In this document: in pieces, positions 52,405 through 61,122 of the stretch | How the letters are laid out: every line of letters starts with the position of its first letter | Position numbering within the stretch: the stretch's first letter is position 1 | Source: Allomuricauda sp. F6463D | Lineage (GTDB): Bacteria > Bacteroidota > Bacteroidia > Flavobacteriales > Flavobacteriaceae | DNA length: 64,000 nt | NCBI RefSeq assembly: GCF_023015965.1 | Contig: NZ_JALKAN010000001.1 | Location: 496,001-560,000 of the forward strand | Reading direction: 5' to 3' | Made by a program: the position numbers and the translations under genes | Notes under the pieces: generated by a model | Told to the model about the DNA's origin: nothing | The model's input: the letters and a program-made list of their open reading frames with translations, nothing else | Databases searched by the model: none

Positions 52405-53607
52405 TTAATTATTTCTACCAGAAGCACTTCTTGAGCGTGATGTTCTAGCACTGCTTTTTCTGCTCACCGTGGTTTTCTTTACACTTGGCCTTGAACTTGT
52501 GGTTCTACTTACAGTACTTTTTCTAGCACTGGGACTGGTAGTTCTGGAAGCCACTGTTCTTGAGGTAGTGGTTCTTTTGGTCACCGTAGACCTACTCGAT
52601 GTTCCGGTTCTTGTCCGTGGTTTGCTATACGTGCTTCGGGTGGTACGTTTAACCGTTGTACTTTTAGCAATAGGAGCTGCTTTTCTAGAATTTATACTTC
52701 GTTGGTTTGAAGTACGGGTTGCTTTAACTGTACTTCCAGCCCTTGATACATTGGAAGGCTTTCTATAAGCAGTACTTCCCGATGTTCTTGAAGCAACTGT
52801 ATGTCTTTTTACAGTATTGCTGGAACGGTTTGTAACACCACTTCCTCTTCTAGAAGAATTTTTGGTAACCGTTGCATTACTTCTACCATAATTCGCTCTT
52901 CTGATCGTATTATTACGTACAGCAACTCGCTTATCATTTCTATAAATATTGGCTCTACGGTACTTATTATTTTTTTTATAAACCTTGCCCACCTTCGCAT
53001 AAGCACGTCTTGTATTGTACCTATAGGGCTTGTAAAATGTATATCTTACAGGGCTGTAATATCTTCTATAAGGTCTTGCATACACTACACGAAATCCAGC
53101 TGCAGGTCTTGCAAAATACCTATGGAAAGGTCTGTACACATAACGTCTATTATAAATATTGATAAATCCTGTGTAGTGACTGAAAACACCACCGTTATAG
53201 TAAACGTGCAATCCGCCAATTCTACGAACCCTACCATTGTTGTACGAGAGGTCTACATTTCCAATTTGTGAAACACGTCCATAATAATCATAGTAAATAG
53301 GAGTGTTTTCTACTTGGATAATAGCTCCATAATCGTCATACTGCACATATGGATTATAATTGTAACCAGAATTGAATGTGATTCCCACATTACCGATACT
53401 TGCTCCAACACCTACGTTTACCCTGTTGTCCATGTAAAAATCGAACTCACCATCTGGATATACAGAAAAGGTTACACCACCTTCTGTAAATATGAAAGAA
53501 TTTCCATATCTATAATTAGTTGTGGTAACTGGTGAATTGGTTGTTTCTGCTTCTAAGCTTGGTATTCCAAAAACAACCGCTGCTATAATGAGTATAAAAT
53601 TTTTCAT
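52405..53607 (-). CDS. Very basic secreted protein with Arg/Ser/Thr-rich tail
   Basis: A 400-residue protein with a signal peptide (about 1-21). Residues 30-130 are a beta-rich region with many Tyr, Asn and Gly. Residues 130-215 are Tyr/Arg-rich (YRPFHRYFARP, YARPYRRYYSP). From 215 to the end the chain is almost only Arg, Lys, Ser, Thr and Ala in short TVKRTTRS-like units, a disordered and highly positive tail. No enzyme domain. Such a tail could bind DNA, polysaccharide or the negatively charged surface; this is inference. Confidence 0.8.
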   Translation of the reverse strand: MKNFILIIAAVVFGIPSLEAETTNSPVTTTNYRYGNSFIFTEGGVTFSVYPDGEFDFYMDNRVNVGVGASIGNVGITFNSGYNYNPYVQYDDYGAIIQVENTPIYYDYYGRVSQIGNVDLSYNNGRVRRIGGLHVYYNGGVFSHYTGFINIYNRRYVYRPFHRYFARPAAGFRVVYARPYRRYYSPVRYTFYKPYRYNTRRAYAKVGKVYKKNNKYRRANIYRNDKRVAVRNNTIRRANYGRSNATVTKNSSRRGSGVTNRSSNTVKRHTVASRTSGSTAYRKPSNVSRAGSTVKATRTSNQRSINSRKAAPIAKSTTVKRTTRSTYSKPRTRTGTSSRSTVTKRTTTSRTVASRTTSPSARKSTVSRTTSSRPSVKKTTVSRKSSARTSRSRSASGRNN

Positions 53608-53651
53608 AACACAAGGTTTTACGTTTTAGATGCAACTATTTACATCCATCC

Positions 53652-53699
53652 CTGTAAATGCAATCAGCGTGCCAAAAAATATAACACGCTGATTTACAG
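53652..53699. terminator. Hairpin after the adhesin operon
   Basis: The stem CTGTAAAT - AATCAGCGTG pairs with CACGCTGATT - TACAG; the 13-base loop contains a run of A (T on minus). It follows the OmpA gene stop (53722) by 23 bp. A T-run outside the stem is absent. Confidence 0.6.
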
Positions 53700-53721
53700 T
53701 CATAAAAATTAATCTAACAAA

Positions 53722-55659
53722 CTATTTTTGAATAATGAACATGGATCTTCTATTTAATTGATGTGCCTCTTCTGAACAGTTTACATCATTAGAACAGTTG
53801 TTTATGAGCTGTGATTCTCCATACCCTTTTGAAGATAAACGGTTACGGTCAATACCATGATCAACCAGCCATTCGAGCGTGGATTTAGCTCTTCTTTCAG
53901 AAAGTTGCATATTGTAATCATCATTTCCTCTAGAGTCGGTATGTGATTCAATGTGGATGTCCAATTGTGGGTATTGTTTCATGGCCTGCTGAATTTTGGC
54001 CAGTTCCACTTCAGCATCAGGTCTTATATTGTGTTTGTCAAAATCAAAATAGATGGGTTGTAAGTCCAATCGGCATCCCAAATCGTTGACTGCGCAATCT
54101 GGAGGGGTAAGTGCCAGGTCCACCTGCAAGATTTTGGAGCCTTCCGGTGTCATCACTACTTGTTCTTTCGGGAGGTATTCTTTTTCGTCATTGGATGCTC
54201 TTACGACATATTGGTTCTCACAGTCGATATTTTCTTTAAACTCATAATTGCCATTTACTTCCGTAATCTGCTGGGAAACCACTTTGTTATTATTGTCTAT
54301 TAGGTATACGATAGAACCATCCAATGGTTCTCCAGTTTTAGCATCTGTAATAGCGCCATAAATTGTTGGAGCACAGTTTTCGGTAATCAAATAAATATCA
54401 TCTGAGCTACTTCCAGCTATACCGTCTCTATTAGAAGATACGTACCCTATTTTCCCGTCTTCCTTTACAATGAAGCTAAAATCATCTTGATTTGAATTAA
54501 TTGGCTGTTCAAGATTTGTAATTGCATAGAATCCTTGTGCATCGTCGTACGAAGCCCTGAAAACATCTAGACCTCCGAGACCTACGTGGCCGTTACTTGA
54601 AAAGAACAGCCTATTCTTTTCACTTATAAAAGGAAAGGTTTCGCGTTCTTCCGTATTAATTTCAGGTCCAAGGTTTACCGGTTTTCCATAGTTTCCATTT
54701 TCAAGAAGATCTACGTACCAGATATCCGATTCTCCCAAAGTGCCATCCATGTTGGAAGAAAAATATAAACGAGTTTCGGCTGGATTTAATGCAGGATGTG
54801 CAACGGAATAGGAGTCATCATTGAAAGGGAGTTCTTGTACATTGCCCCAGGTTCCATCATTATTTTTTGTTGCTTTATATATTTTTAAACTGACCAATCG
54901 TTTTTTGCCCCTTTTCTTTTTACCATTTATATAGTTGTTGCGTGTAAAGTAAACGGATTTTCCGTCTTTGGTAAACACTGCTGAAGATTCGTGATATGGG
55001 GAATTAATGTCGCCCTGCAAGGGTTTTATATTGGTCAACATTCCGTCTTCGCCAATCTCAGCTTCAAAAAGATCTAGATAGGGGAGACCGTTCCAATCGT
55101 GAATTTTACTTCCTTCGGTATTGATTGATGAAGATGCAAACACAATTTTATTTCCATAAAATGATGGACCGAAATCGGACCCGGACATTTCAGCCGTAAT
55201 ATTGGCTACTTTATATTTTTTACTCTCTGACTGGATAAGATTTTCAAACGATTCCCAGTTGTTCATTTGGTTTTGTGCCAAACCGGAACCTTGGGATGAA
55301 GCAGTAAACTTTTCCATCATAATTTTGGCCTCCTCATACTTCCCAACACTTTTGAGGGTTTGTGCCGCCCGGAAAAAATATTCGGGTTTTACTAGATCAA
55401 TGTAGTTGTCAATGAGTTTTCCATACCATTTGTTTGCTTCGGCATATTCGCTGTTGAAATAGTAGGTATCTCCCAATTTTTCAAATACTTGTGCAGATTC
55501 ATAACCATCCTCGACAACGCTTAAATATATTTTTCGCGCATCTATATAATCGTAACTTTCGAATTCATCGTTAGCTTTCTTGATTTTATTTTCTTGTGCA
55601 TTTATATTTCCAATCATTAAAAAGATGGAAAACACATTTATAATTATTCTTCTCTTCAT
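53722..55659 (-). CDS. OmpA-family protein with TPR and WD40-like repeats
   Basis: A 645-residue outer-membrane or periplasmic protein: signal peptide 1-22; TPR-like helices (about 28-130); PD40/WD40-like beta-propeller repeats (about 180-420, phrases such as AHPALNPAETRLYFSSNMDG and FPFISEKNRLFFSSNG); a carboxypeptidase-regulatory-like domain (about 430-510); and a C-terminal OmpA peptidoglycan-binding domain (about 540-640, IYFDFDKHNIRPDA, HTDSRGNDDYN). This is the typical third gene of a PorP/SprF operon, tying the secreted adhesin to the cell wall. Confidence 0.92.
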   Translation of the reverse strand: MKRRIIINVFSIFLMIGNINAQENKIKKANDEFESYDYIDARKIYLSVVEDGYESAQVFEKLGDTYYFNSEYAEANKWYGKLIDNYIDLVKPEYFFRAAQTLKSVGKYEEAKIMMEKFTASSQGSGLAQNQMNNWESFENLIQSESKKYKVANITAEMSGSDFGPSFYGNKIVFASSSINTEGSKIHDWNGLPYLDLFEAEIGEDGMLTNIKPLQGDINSPYHESSAVFTKDGKSVYFTRNNYINGKKKRGKKRLVSLKIYKATKNNDGTWGNVQELPFNDDSYSVAHPALNPAETRLYFSSNMDGTLGESDIWYVDLLENGNYGKPVNLGPEINTEERETFPFISEKNRLFFSSNGHVGLGGLDVFRASYDDAQGFYAITNLEQPINSNQDDFSFIVKEDGKIGYVSSNRDGIAGSSSDDIYLITENCAPTIYGAITDAKTGEPLDGSIVYLIDNNNKVVSQQITEVNGNYEFKENIDCENQYVVRASNDEKEYLPKEQVVMTPEGSKILQVDLALTPPDCAVNDLGCRLDLQPIYFDFDKHNIRPDAEVELAKIQQAMKQYPQLDIHIESHTDSRGNDDYNMQLSERRAKSTLEWLVDHGIDRNRLSSKGYGESQLINNCSNDVNCSEEAHQLNRRSMFIIQK

Positions 55660-55669
55660 GGTGATTATT

Positions 55670-56626
55670 TTAAAAGAATCTTGGAGTTACGATTCTGTCT
55701 GATTTGTTGAAAATATCAAAGCGAAGAAACACTTCGTAGGAGCCATCACTATATTGTTCAATATTGGTTGACTGATAATCATAGGCGACACCTGCAAAGA
55801 AGTTTGGTGATACTTGGAAACCGGCCAAGGCACTTATAGATGCACTCCATCGGTAGGAAGCTCCAAGTGTAAATTTTTCATTGATCAAAAAATTAGCGGA
55901 AAGGTCCCATTGTAGGGGAGAACCACTTACATACTTCACCAAGGTGGCAGGTTTGAATTTTAAATTGTTGTTTAAATCAAATACATAGCCTGTGATAAAA
56001 TAATAATGTAGGCGTTCGAATGCAATATCATTGGTATTGACATTTTCCAAAGTGCTTTCATCAAAATGTTTTGTATTTAAAAAATTCGGAACAGATAAGC
56101 CCGCATAGAATTTATCAGTATTTAGATATAATCCTGCACCAATTTGCGGTTGTAACTTGTTGTCCACATTGGTTTGAAAATGAGGGTCTAGTCCATTGAA
56201 AATTGTCAATTTGCTATAATCAACATCTAACATGTCCAAACCAGCTTTTAATCCCATGGATAATTTTGTGGCGTAGGAAAGGTTTACGGAATACGAATAA
56301 TCGACCACCACATTGGATTCAACTGCCGGACCAATCCGATCATATACAATGGAAAGGCCCAATCCCATATTATCGTATAACCCAATTGGGGAGTTCACTG
56401 TAAATGTGCCCGTTTCTGGTGATCCTTCAAGGCTTACCCATTGTGTTCTGCCCAAAAGGCCAAAACTCAATACCTCTCTATTACCGGCATAGGCTGGGTT
56501 TACTACTTGGGTGTTGTACATATATTGCGTGTACTGGGAATCTTGTTGTGCCATAGTGTTATATACGGCTGATAGAAACATTATTGCTAAGAAATAATAG
56601 CTTCTATATAATTTTAGATGTATCAT
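55670..56626 (-). CDS. sprF: PorP/SprF family type IX secretion membrane protein
   Basis: A 318-residue outer-membrane beta-barrel with a signal peptide ending TMAQ. The family marks QYTQYMYNTQVVNPAYAGNRE and GLLGRTQWVSLEGSPET are present. PorP/SprF proteins help T9SS secrete and anchor a particular partner adhesin, here the large upstream protein. It lies 10 bp upstream of the OmpA gene and 47 bp after the adhesin gene. Confidence 0.93.
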   Translation of the reverse strand: MIHLKLYRSYYFLAIMFLSAVYNTMAQQDSQYTQYMYNTQVVNPAYAGNREVLSFGLLGRTQWVSLEGSPETGTFTVNSPIGLYDNMGLGLSIVYDRIGPAVESNVVVDYSYSVNLSYATKLSMGLKAGLDMLDVDYSKLTIFNGLDPHFQTNVDNKLQPQIGAGLYLNTDKFYAGLSVPNFLNTKHFDESTLENVNTNDIAFERLHYYFITGYVFDLNNNLKFKPATLVKYVSGSPLQWDLSANFLINEKFTLGASYRWSASISALAGFQVSPNFFAGVAYDYQSTNIEQYSDGSYEVFLRFDIFNKSDRIVTPRFF

Positions 56627-56673
56627 CTTTTCTATAAATTCTTGGTTCTTGAATTTTAATTTGTGTGCTCTGG

Positions 56674-59600
56674 TTAATCCCTATTTATGTACAGGTATCC
56701 TGAATAATTATTTTCTCCTGGGTTTTCATCACTGGTAAAGGTCAGTATGTAGAAATAAGTACCACTAGGAAGCTCTCTTTCTTGTTGTAATGTAGCCCTG
56801 CCTTCTGAAATGCCATAGAATAGATTGTTGCCCTGTCCATAATTATTGATTTCATAGACTTGAACACCCCAACGATTAAATATTTTCAAGTTGTTATCCG
56901 GGTAATTTTCTATTCCAAGGATTTTAAAATAATCGTTCATTCCATCACCGTTCGGTGTTATACCATTGAAGATTTTGAAATCAGAGCCTCCACCTGTAAA
57001 TTCACAGTAGGTTGACACATTGATTGAGGTAATATCATTTTCTTGGTAGCTATTATCATCGGAGTTATCGAACACAGAATAGGTAGAATCCAATATATCT
57101 GCAATAGCAACAGCTTGGTTATCTACGAAAATGCCATCTATATCTTCAAGGGTCAAATTATATGTTGCTGTATACAGCCACTCTTCTCCTGGTTGTAGGA
57201 TACCGTTCTCGGTTTCTTCTGTGATTGTCAATTCTGGTAAGGAACCTCCAAGAAGTTCATCTTCTACCACTACATTTTCTAGGTTGAGTATTCCTGAATT
57301 TATTACCCTAAAACTGTAGTTGATACTGTCATCACACCCATCAAAATCAGCATCCACACCTTCTCCAGTTTTTATAATAGCTATTCCATACAAGGGAGTT
57401 CCATCCCCATCGCCACCCCCATCACCTGGGCATGCATCATTGGGAACTAGGGTGTTGGTAGCATCATTTTCGAAGTTGCTATCATCGTCGGATAAATCAC
57501 CTATTTGGATATCTAAACCTACCAGTTCAGCGAGTACTGTTGCTTGATTTATGACAATTTGATTGTCAATATCCACTTGTTTAATGGGGTAAGGTGCTTC
57601 ATACACCCATGTTTCATCTATAGACAAAATTCCATCATTATTATCATCTGAATCATTTATTGGCCCTAATATATCTTGACCTTCAAATAATTTTTCGTCG
57701 TTTAAGATAAGTCCAGTTAAATCTACATTTCCAGTGTTTGTCACCGTAAATGTGTATAATATACTTTCAAAGCATCCATCCGCATCGATGTCGACCAAGG
57801 TGCCTTCTTTTATCAATCCAATACTCGCAGATCCTTCTGTACAGGCATCATCGGGAACCGGTGTAATGGTATCAGCGTTCTCATTTAAGTTGTCAAAGTG
57901 TGATAGGTCGGAGACAGAAATCTCCGTATTTACAATTTCGCCGATCACCTTGGCCTGATTTTCTACTGAACCATTGTTAATATCGACTTGCTCAATAGCA
58001 TAAATGGCCTGATAGGTCCATGTTTCGCCTACGGAGAGAACACCGTCTTGGTTGTCATCCGAACCATCAATAGGTCCGGGCACTTCTCCATCAAGAAGTT
58101 CATCCTCCAAGACTATCTCGTCGATGTCCACATCTCCGGTGTTGGTAACGGTAAATGTATATAGTATACTTTCCAAACAGCCGTCAGCGTCGATGTCCAC
58201 CACAGTACCTTCTTTTATCAATCCAATACTCGCAGATCCTTCTGTACAGGCATCATCGGGAACCGGTGTAATGGTATCAGCGTTCTCATTTAAGTTGTCA
58301 AAGTGTGATAGGTCGGAGACAGAAATCTCCGTATTTACAATTTCGCCGTTCACCTTGGCTTGATTTTCTACTGAACCATTGTTAATATCGACTTGCTCAA
58401 TAGCATAACTAGCCTGATAGGTCCATGTTTCGCCAACGGATAGGATTCCATCCTCATTTACATCCGAACCATCAATAGGTCCGGGCACTTCTCCACCAAG
58501 AAGCTCATCCTCCAAAACTATCTCGTCGATGTCCACATCACCGGTGTTGGTAACGGTAAATGTATATAGTATACTTTCCAAACAGCCGTCAGCGTCGATG
58601 TCCACCACAGTACCTTCTTTTATCAATCCAATACTGGCAGATCCTTCTGTACAGGCATCATCGGGGACTGTTGTGCGGGTAGGCGCATCTTCAAAAAGGT
58701 TATCAAAGTGGGATAAGTCGGATACGGAGATTTCTGTATCCACGATTTCTCCGTTCACTGTAGCCTGATTGACTACGACTTCATTGTCTATATCTACTTG
58801 TGTTATGGCATAGATGGCCTCGTATATCCAAGTTTCCCCAACTGAAAGGACACCATCATTATTATCATCTGAACCATCAATAGGTCCAGATACTTCTCCA
58901 CCAAGAAGCTCATCCTTCAAGATTATCTCGTCGATGTCCACATCTCCGGTGTTTGTGACTGTGAAAGTGTACAAAATGCTTTCAAGGCATCCATCGGCAT
59001 CGATGTCCACCACAGTGCCTTCTTTTATCAATCCAATACTGGCAGACCCTTCTGTGCATGCATCATCAGGGACAGGTGTTCTTGTAGGCTCATCTTCCAA
59101 CAAACTGTTATTGTCGGACAAATCTGAAACTTGAACGTCAGCTAAAGTAAAACCGGTTGCAGTTGCTTGATTAATTACCGAGGCATTATCAATATCTTCT
59201 TGGGTAATGGCATAAATAGCCTCATAGACCCATGTTTCACCAACTGATAGAATACTGTCATCATTTTCATCTGAGCCATCTATGGGACCTGGAACTTCAC
59301 CATTTAATAAAGGATCTTCTACCAGTATTTCCAACAAATCTACATCCCCGGTATTTGTAACTGTGAAGGTATATAGTATACTCTCTAAACAACCATCATT
59401 GTTCACATCTATCAACACACCATCTTTTATGAGGGCAATTGATGGATTTTGACAATTACTTATATCCATTATGGTAGGGTCATCTTCTGATACACTGTCA
59501 TCATCCGATAGGTCTTGTATCACAGTGGCATCGCCTTGTAGGGTAGCCGTAACGGTGGCCTGATTTATAATTTCCCCTTGATTTATATCTTGTTGGTTAA

Positions 59601-60765
59601 TACTATATTCAATTTGATACAACCATACTTCATCCAAGTCTAGGATATTGTCATTATTATCATCTCCCGATACTGGCCCCGGGATTGGGTCTTCACCAAT
59701 AAGCGGGTCAATGATTTCTATATTTTCAAGTGGTATTGTCCCTTCATTCGTAACTGTGAACACATACAGAAGAGCATCACATCTTGGTTCAGCATCGGGT
59801 AGCAATAGATATGCCCCTTGTTTGATTAAACCAATGAAATTTGGAGGACAATGGCTAATATCTGTTAAAGTAGGATCATCTTCAAGAACGCTATCATCAT
59901 CTGAAAGGTCTTCTATTTGAATATTAGTATTTTCAATAGTAGCTGTTACCGTAGCATGGTTTACAATTTCTCCTTGAATTTTATCTGCCTGTGTAATATT
60001 ATATTCTATTTGATATACCCAAGTTTCATCCAAGTCTAGGATATTGTCATTATTATCATCTCCCGATACTGGCCCCGGGATTGGGTCTTCACCAATAAGC
60101 GGGTCAATGATTTCTATATTCTCAAGCAGTGTTGTCCCTTCGTTGGTCACTGTAAAAACATAGAGGAGAGCATCACATCTTGGCTCCGCATCTGGAAGCA
60201 ATAAAAATGTACTTTGCTTGATGATAGCTATATCCGATTCACAAGGTTCCAAACTTATTAGAATATCGTCGCTTACTTCATTGACAACAGCTCCACTTCC
60301 TTGAACCTCGGCTGTTACATTTGAAGTACCATCAACAAAACCGTTATCGATATCATTAAGAGTTATTTCATATAACACTGTATAGACCCATATTTCACCA
60401 GGATCCATCACACCATCATCATTGAGATCACTATCAGGGGCTTGGGCTATTTCTCCCAAAAACTCATCTTCCAAAACTATATTTTCAAAGACCTCACCTA
60501 AATCACTTTCATTGGTAACTGTAAATGTATATTCAATAAAAGCACATCCTCCATATATTCCTGCGGCATCTAGTGTTACCGCTGTCTTAACCAACGATAT
60601 TACTGGAGCAAATGGAATTGTATTGCTGGTAATTGAAGCAATACCTTTTTCTTTTAATGGAAAGTTTATGTTATTCGCACTAATTTTTATATTACAGGAA
60701 AAAAGTATGAAGAATAAAAGTGCAATGAATTTCCCCTTATTAATTGAATCAAGTTTATAATACAT
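56674..60765 (-). CDS. Large repeat adhesin with T9SS type B C-terminal domain
   Basis: A 1363-residue secreted protein. After a signal peptide (about 1-31) it has nine repeats of about 130-135 residues of the DUF11/DUF7507 beta-sandwich type, each with a start like IGLIKEG, then ILYTFTVTNTGDVDI, VGETWTYQA and DLSDDDS. The C-terminus (from about 1270) is the gliding-motility-associated C-terminal domain (ITPNGDGMNDYF, IFNRWGVQVYE, GTYFYILTF), a T9SS type B sorting signal. It is the probable SprF partner substrate, acting as cell-surface adhesin. Confidence 0.92.
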   Translation of the reverse strand: MYYKLDSINKGKFIALLFFILFSCNIKISANNINFPLKEKGIASITSNTIPFAPVISLVKTAVTLDAAGIYGGCAFIEYTFTVTNESDLGEVFENIVLEDEFLGEIAQAPDSDLNDDGVMDPGEIWVYTVLYEITLNDIDNGFVDGTSNVTAEVQGSGAVVNEVSDDILISLEPCESDIAIIKQSTFLLLPDAEPRCDALLYVFTVTNEGTTLLENIEIIDPLIGEDPIPGPVSGDDNNDNILDLDETWVYQIEYNITQADKIQGEIVNHATVTATIENTNIQIEDLSDDDSVLEDDPTLTDISHCPPNFIGLIKQGAYLLLPDAEPRCDALLYVFTVTNEGTIPLENIEIIDPLIGEDPIPGPVSGDDNNDNILDLDEVWLYQIEYSINQQDINQGEIINQATVTATLQGDATVIQDLSDDDSVSEDDPTIMDISNCQNPSIALIKDGVLIDVNNDGCLESILYTFTVTNTGDVDLLEILVEDPLLNGEVPGPIDGSDENDDSILSVGETWVYEAIYAITQEDIDNASVINQATATGFTLADVQVSDLSDNNSLLEDEPTRTPVPDDACTEGSASIGLIKEGTVVDIDADGCLESILYTFTVTNTGDVDIDEIILKDELLGGEVSGPIDGSDDNNDGVLSVGETWIYEAIYAITQVDIDNEVVVNQATVNGEIVDTEISVSDLSHFDNLFEDAPTRTTVPDDACTEGSASIGLIKEGTVVDIDADGCLESILYTFTVTNTGDVDIDEIVLEDELLGGEVPGPIDGSDVNEDGILSVGETWTYQASYAIEQVDINNGSVENQAKVNGEIVNTEISVSDLSHFDNLNENADTITPVPDDACTEGSASIGLIKEGTVVDIDADGCLESILYTFTVTNTGDVDIDEIVLEDELLDGEVPGPIDGSDDNQDGVLSVGETWTYQAIYAIEQVDINNGSVENQAKVIGEIVNTEISVSDLSHFDNLNENADTITPVPDDACTEGSASIGLIKEGTLVDIDADGCFESILYTFTVTNTGNVDLTGLILNDEKLFEGQDILGPINDSDDNNDGILSIDETWVYEAPYPIKQVDIDNQIVINQATVLAELVGLDIQIGDLSDDDSNFENDATNTLVPNDACPGDGGGDGDGTPLYGIAIIKTGEGVDADFDGCDDSINYSFRVINSGILNLENVVVEDELLGGSLPELTITEETENGILQPGEEWLYTATYNLTLEDIDGIFVDNQAVAIADILDSTYSVFDNSDDNSYQENDITSINVSTYCEFTGGGSDFKIFNGITPNGDGMNDYFKILGIENYPDNNLKIFNRWGVQVYEINNYGQGNNLFYGISEGRATLQQERELPSGTYFYILTFTSDENPGENNYSGYLYINRD
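57700..59110 (-). repeat. 405-bp tandem DNA repeats inside the adhesin gene
   Basis: An identical anchor (CCTTCTTTTATCAATCCAATACT) recurs at 57803, 58208, 58613 and 59018, an exact 405 bp period. Units at 57803 and 58208 share a block of about 140 bp without visible change. Another pair at 59634 and 60030 shares about 90 identical bases at 396 bp spacing. Confidence 0.9.
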
Positions 60766-61122
60766 GGCTGGAGTATTTTGATATCGATATCATTAATGGT
60801 TAATTTTTTTGGACAACTACACTAGTATTGGATAGGATATTGTTGTCTTTTTAAACAACATACTATTGTTGTAATTCAAATACAGAAAGTTGTTGCCTAT
60901 ATAAATTTGGATGCAAATGTCTAGGAAGATGATCAAGAAATAGGGCATGACTTATTGTATACCCCTTTTTAATTGATGGATGCCATATATGATCTGACAG
61001 AATATTTCAGTGAAACCTTTAACAAGAATAAATCGTAAGTTTAATCTTTGTACTATGAAAGTTTTATCTAGCGTATTTTGACCGTTGAGATTCGATCCCT
61101 ATAGATTAAATGATATAAAATG
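60766..61122. other. Intergenic stretch before the adhesin operon
   Basis: These 357 bp hold the uvrA 3' flank and the adhesin operon promoter region. No gene, hairpin terminator or RNA was recognised; the sequence is AT-rich. Confidence 0.5.

Noticed and set aside
56674..60765. Regular repeats that could suggest a CRISPR or minisatellite array
   Set aside because: The period is 396-405 bp, a multiple of three, and lies within one open frame coding for repeated beta-sandwich domains.
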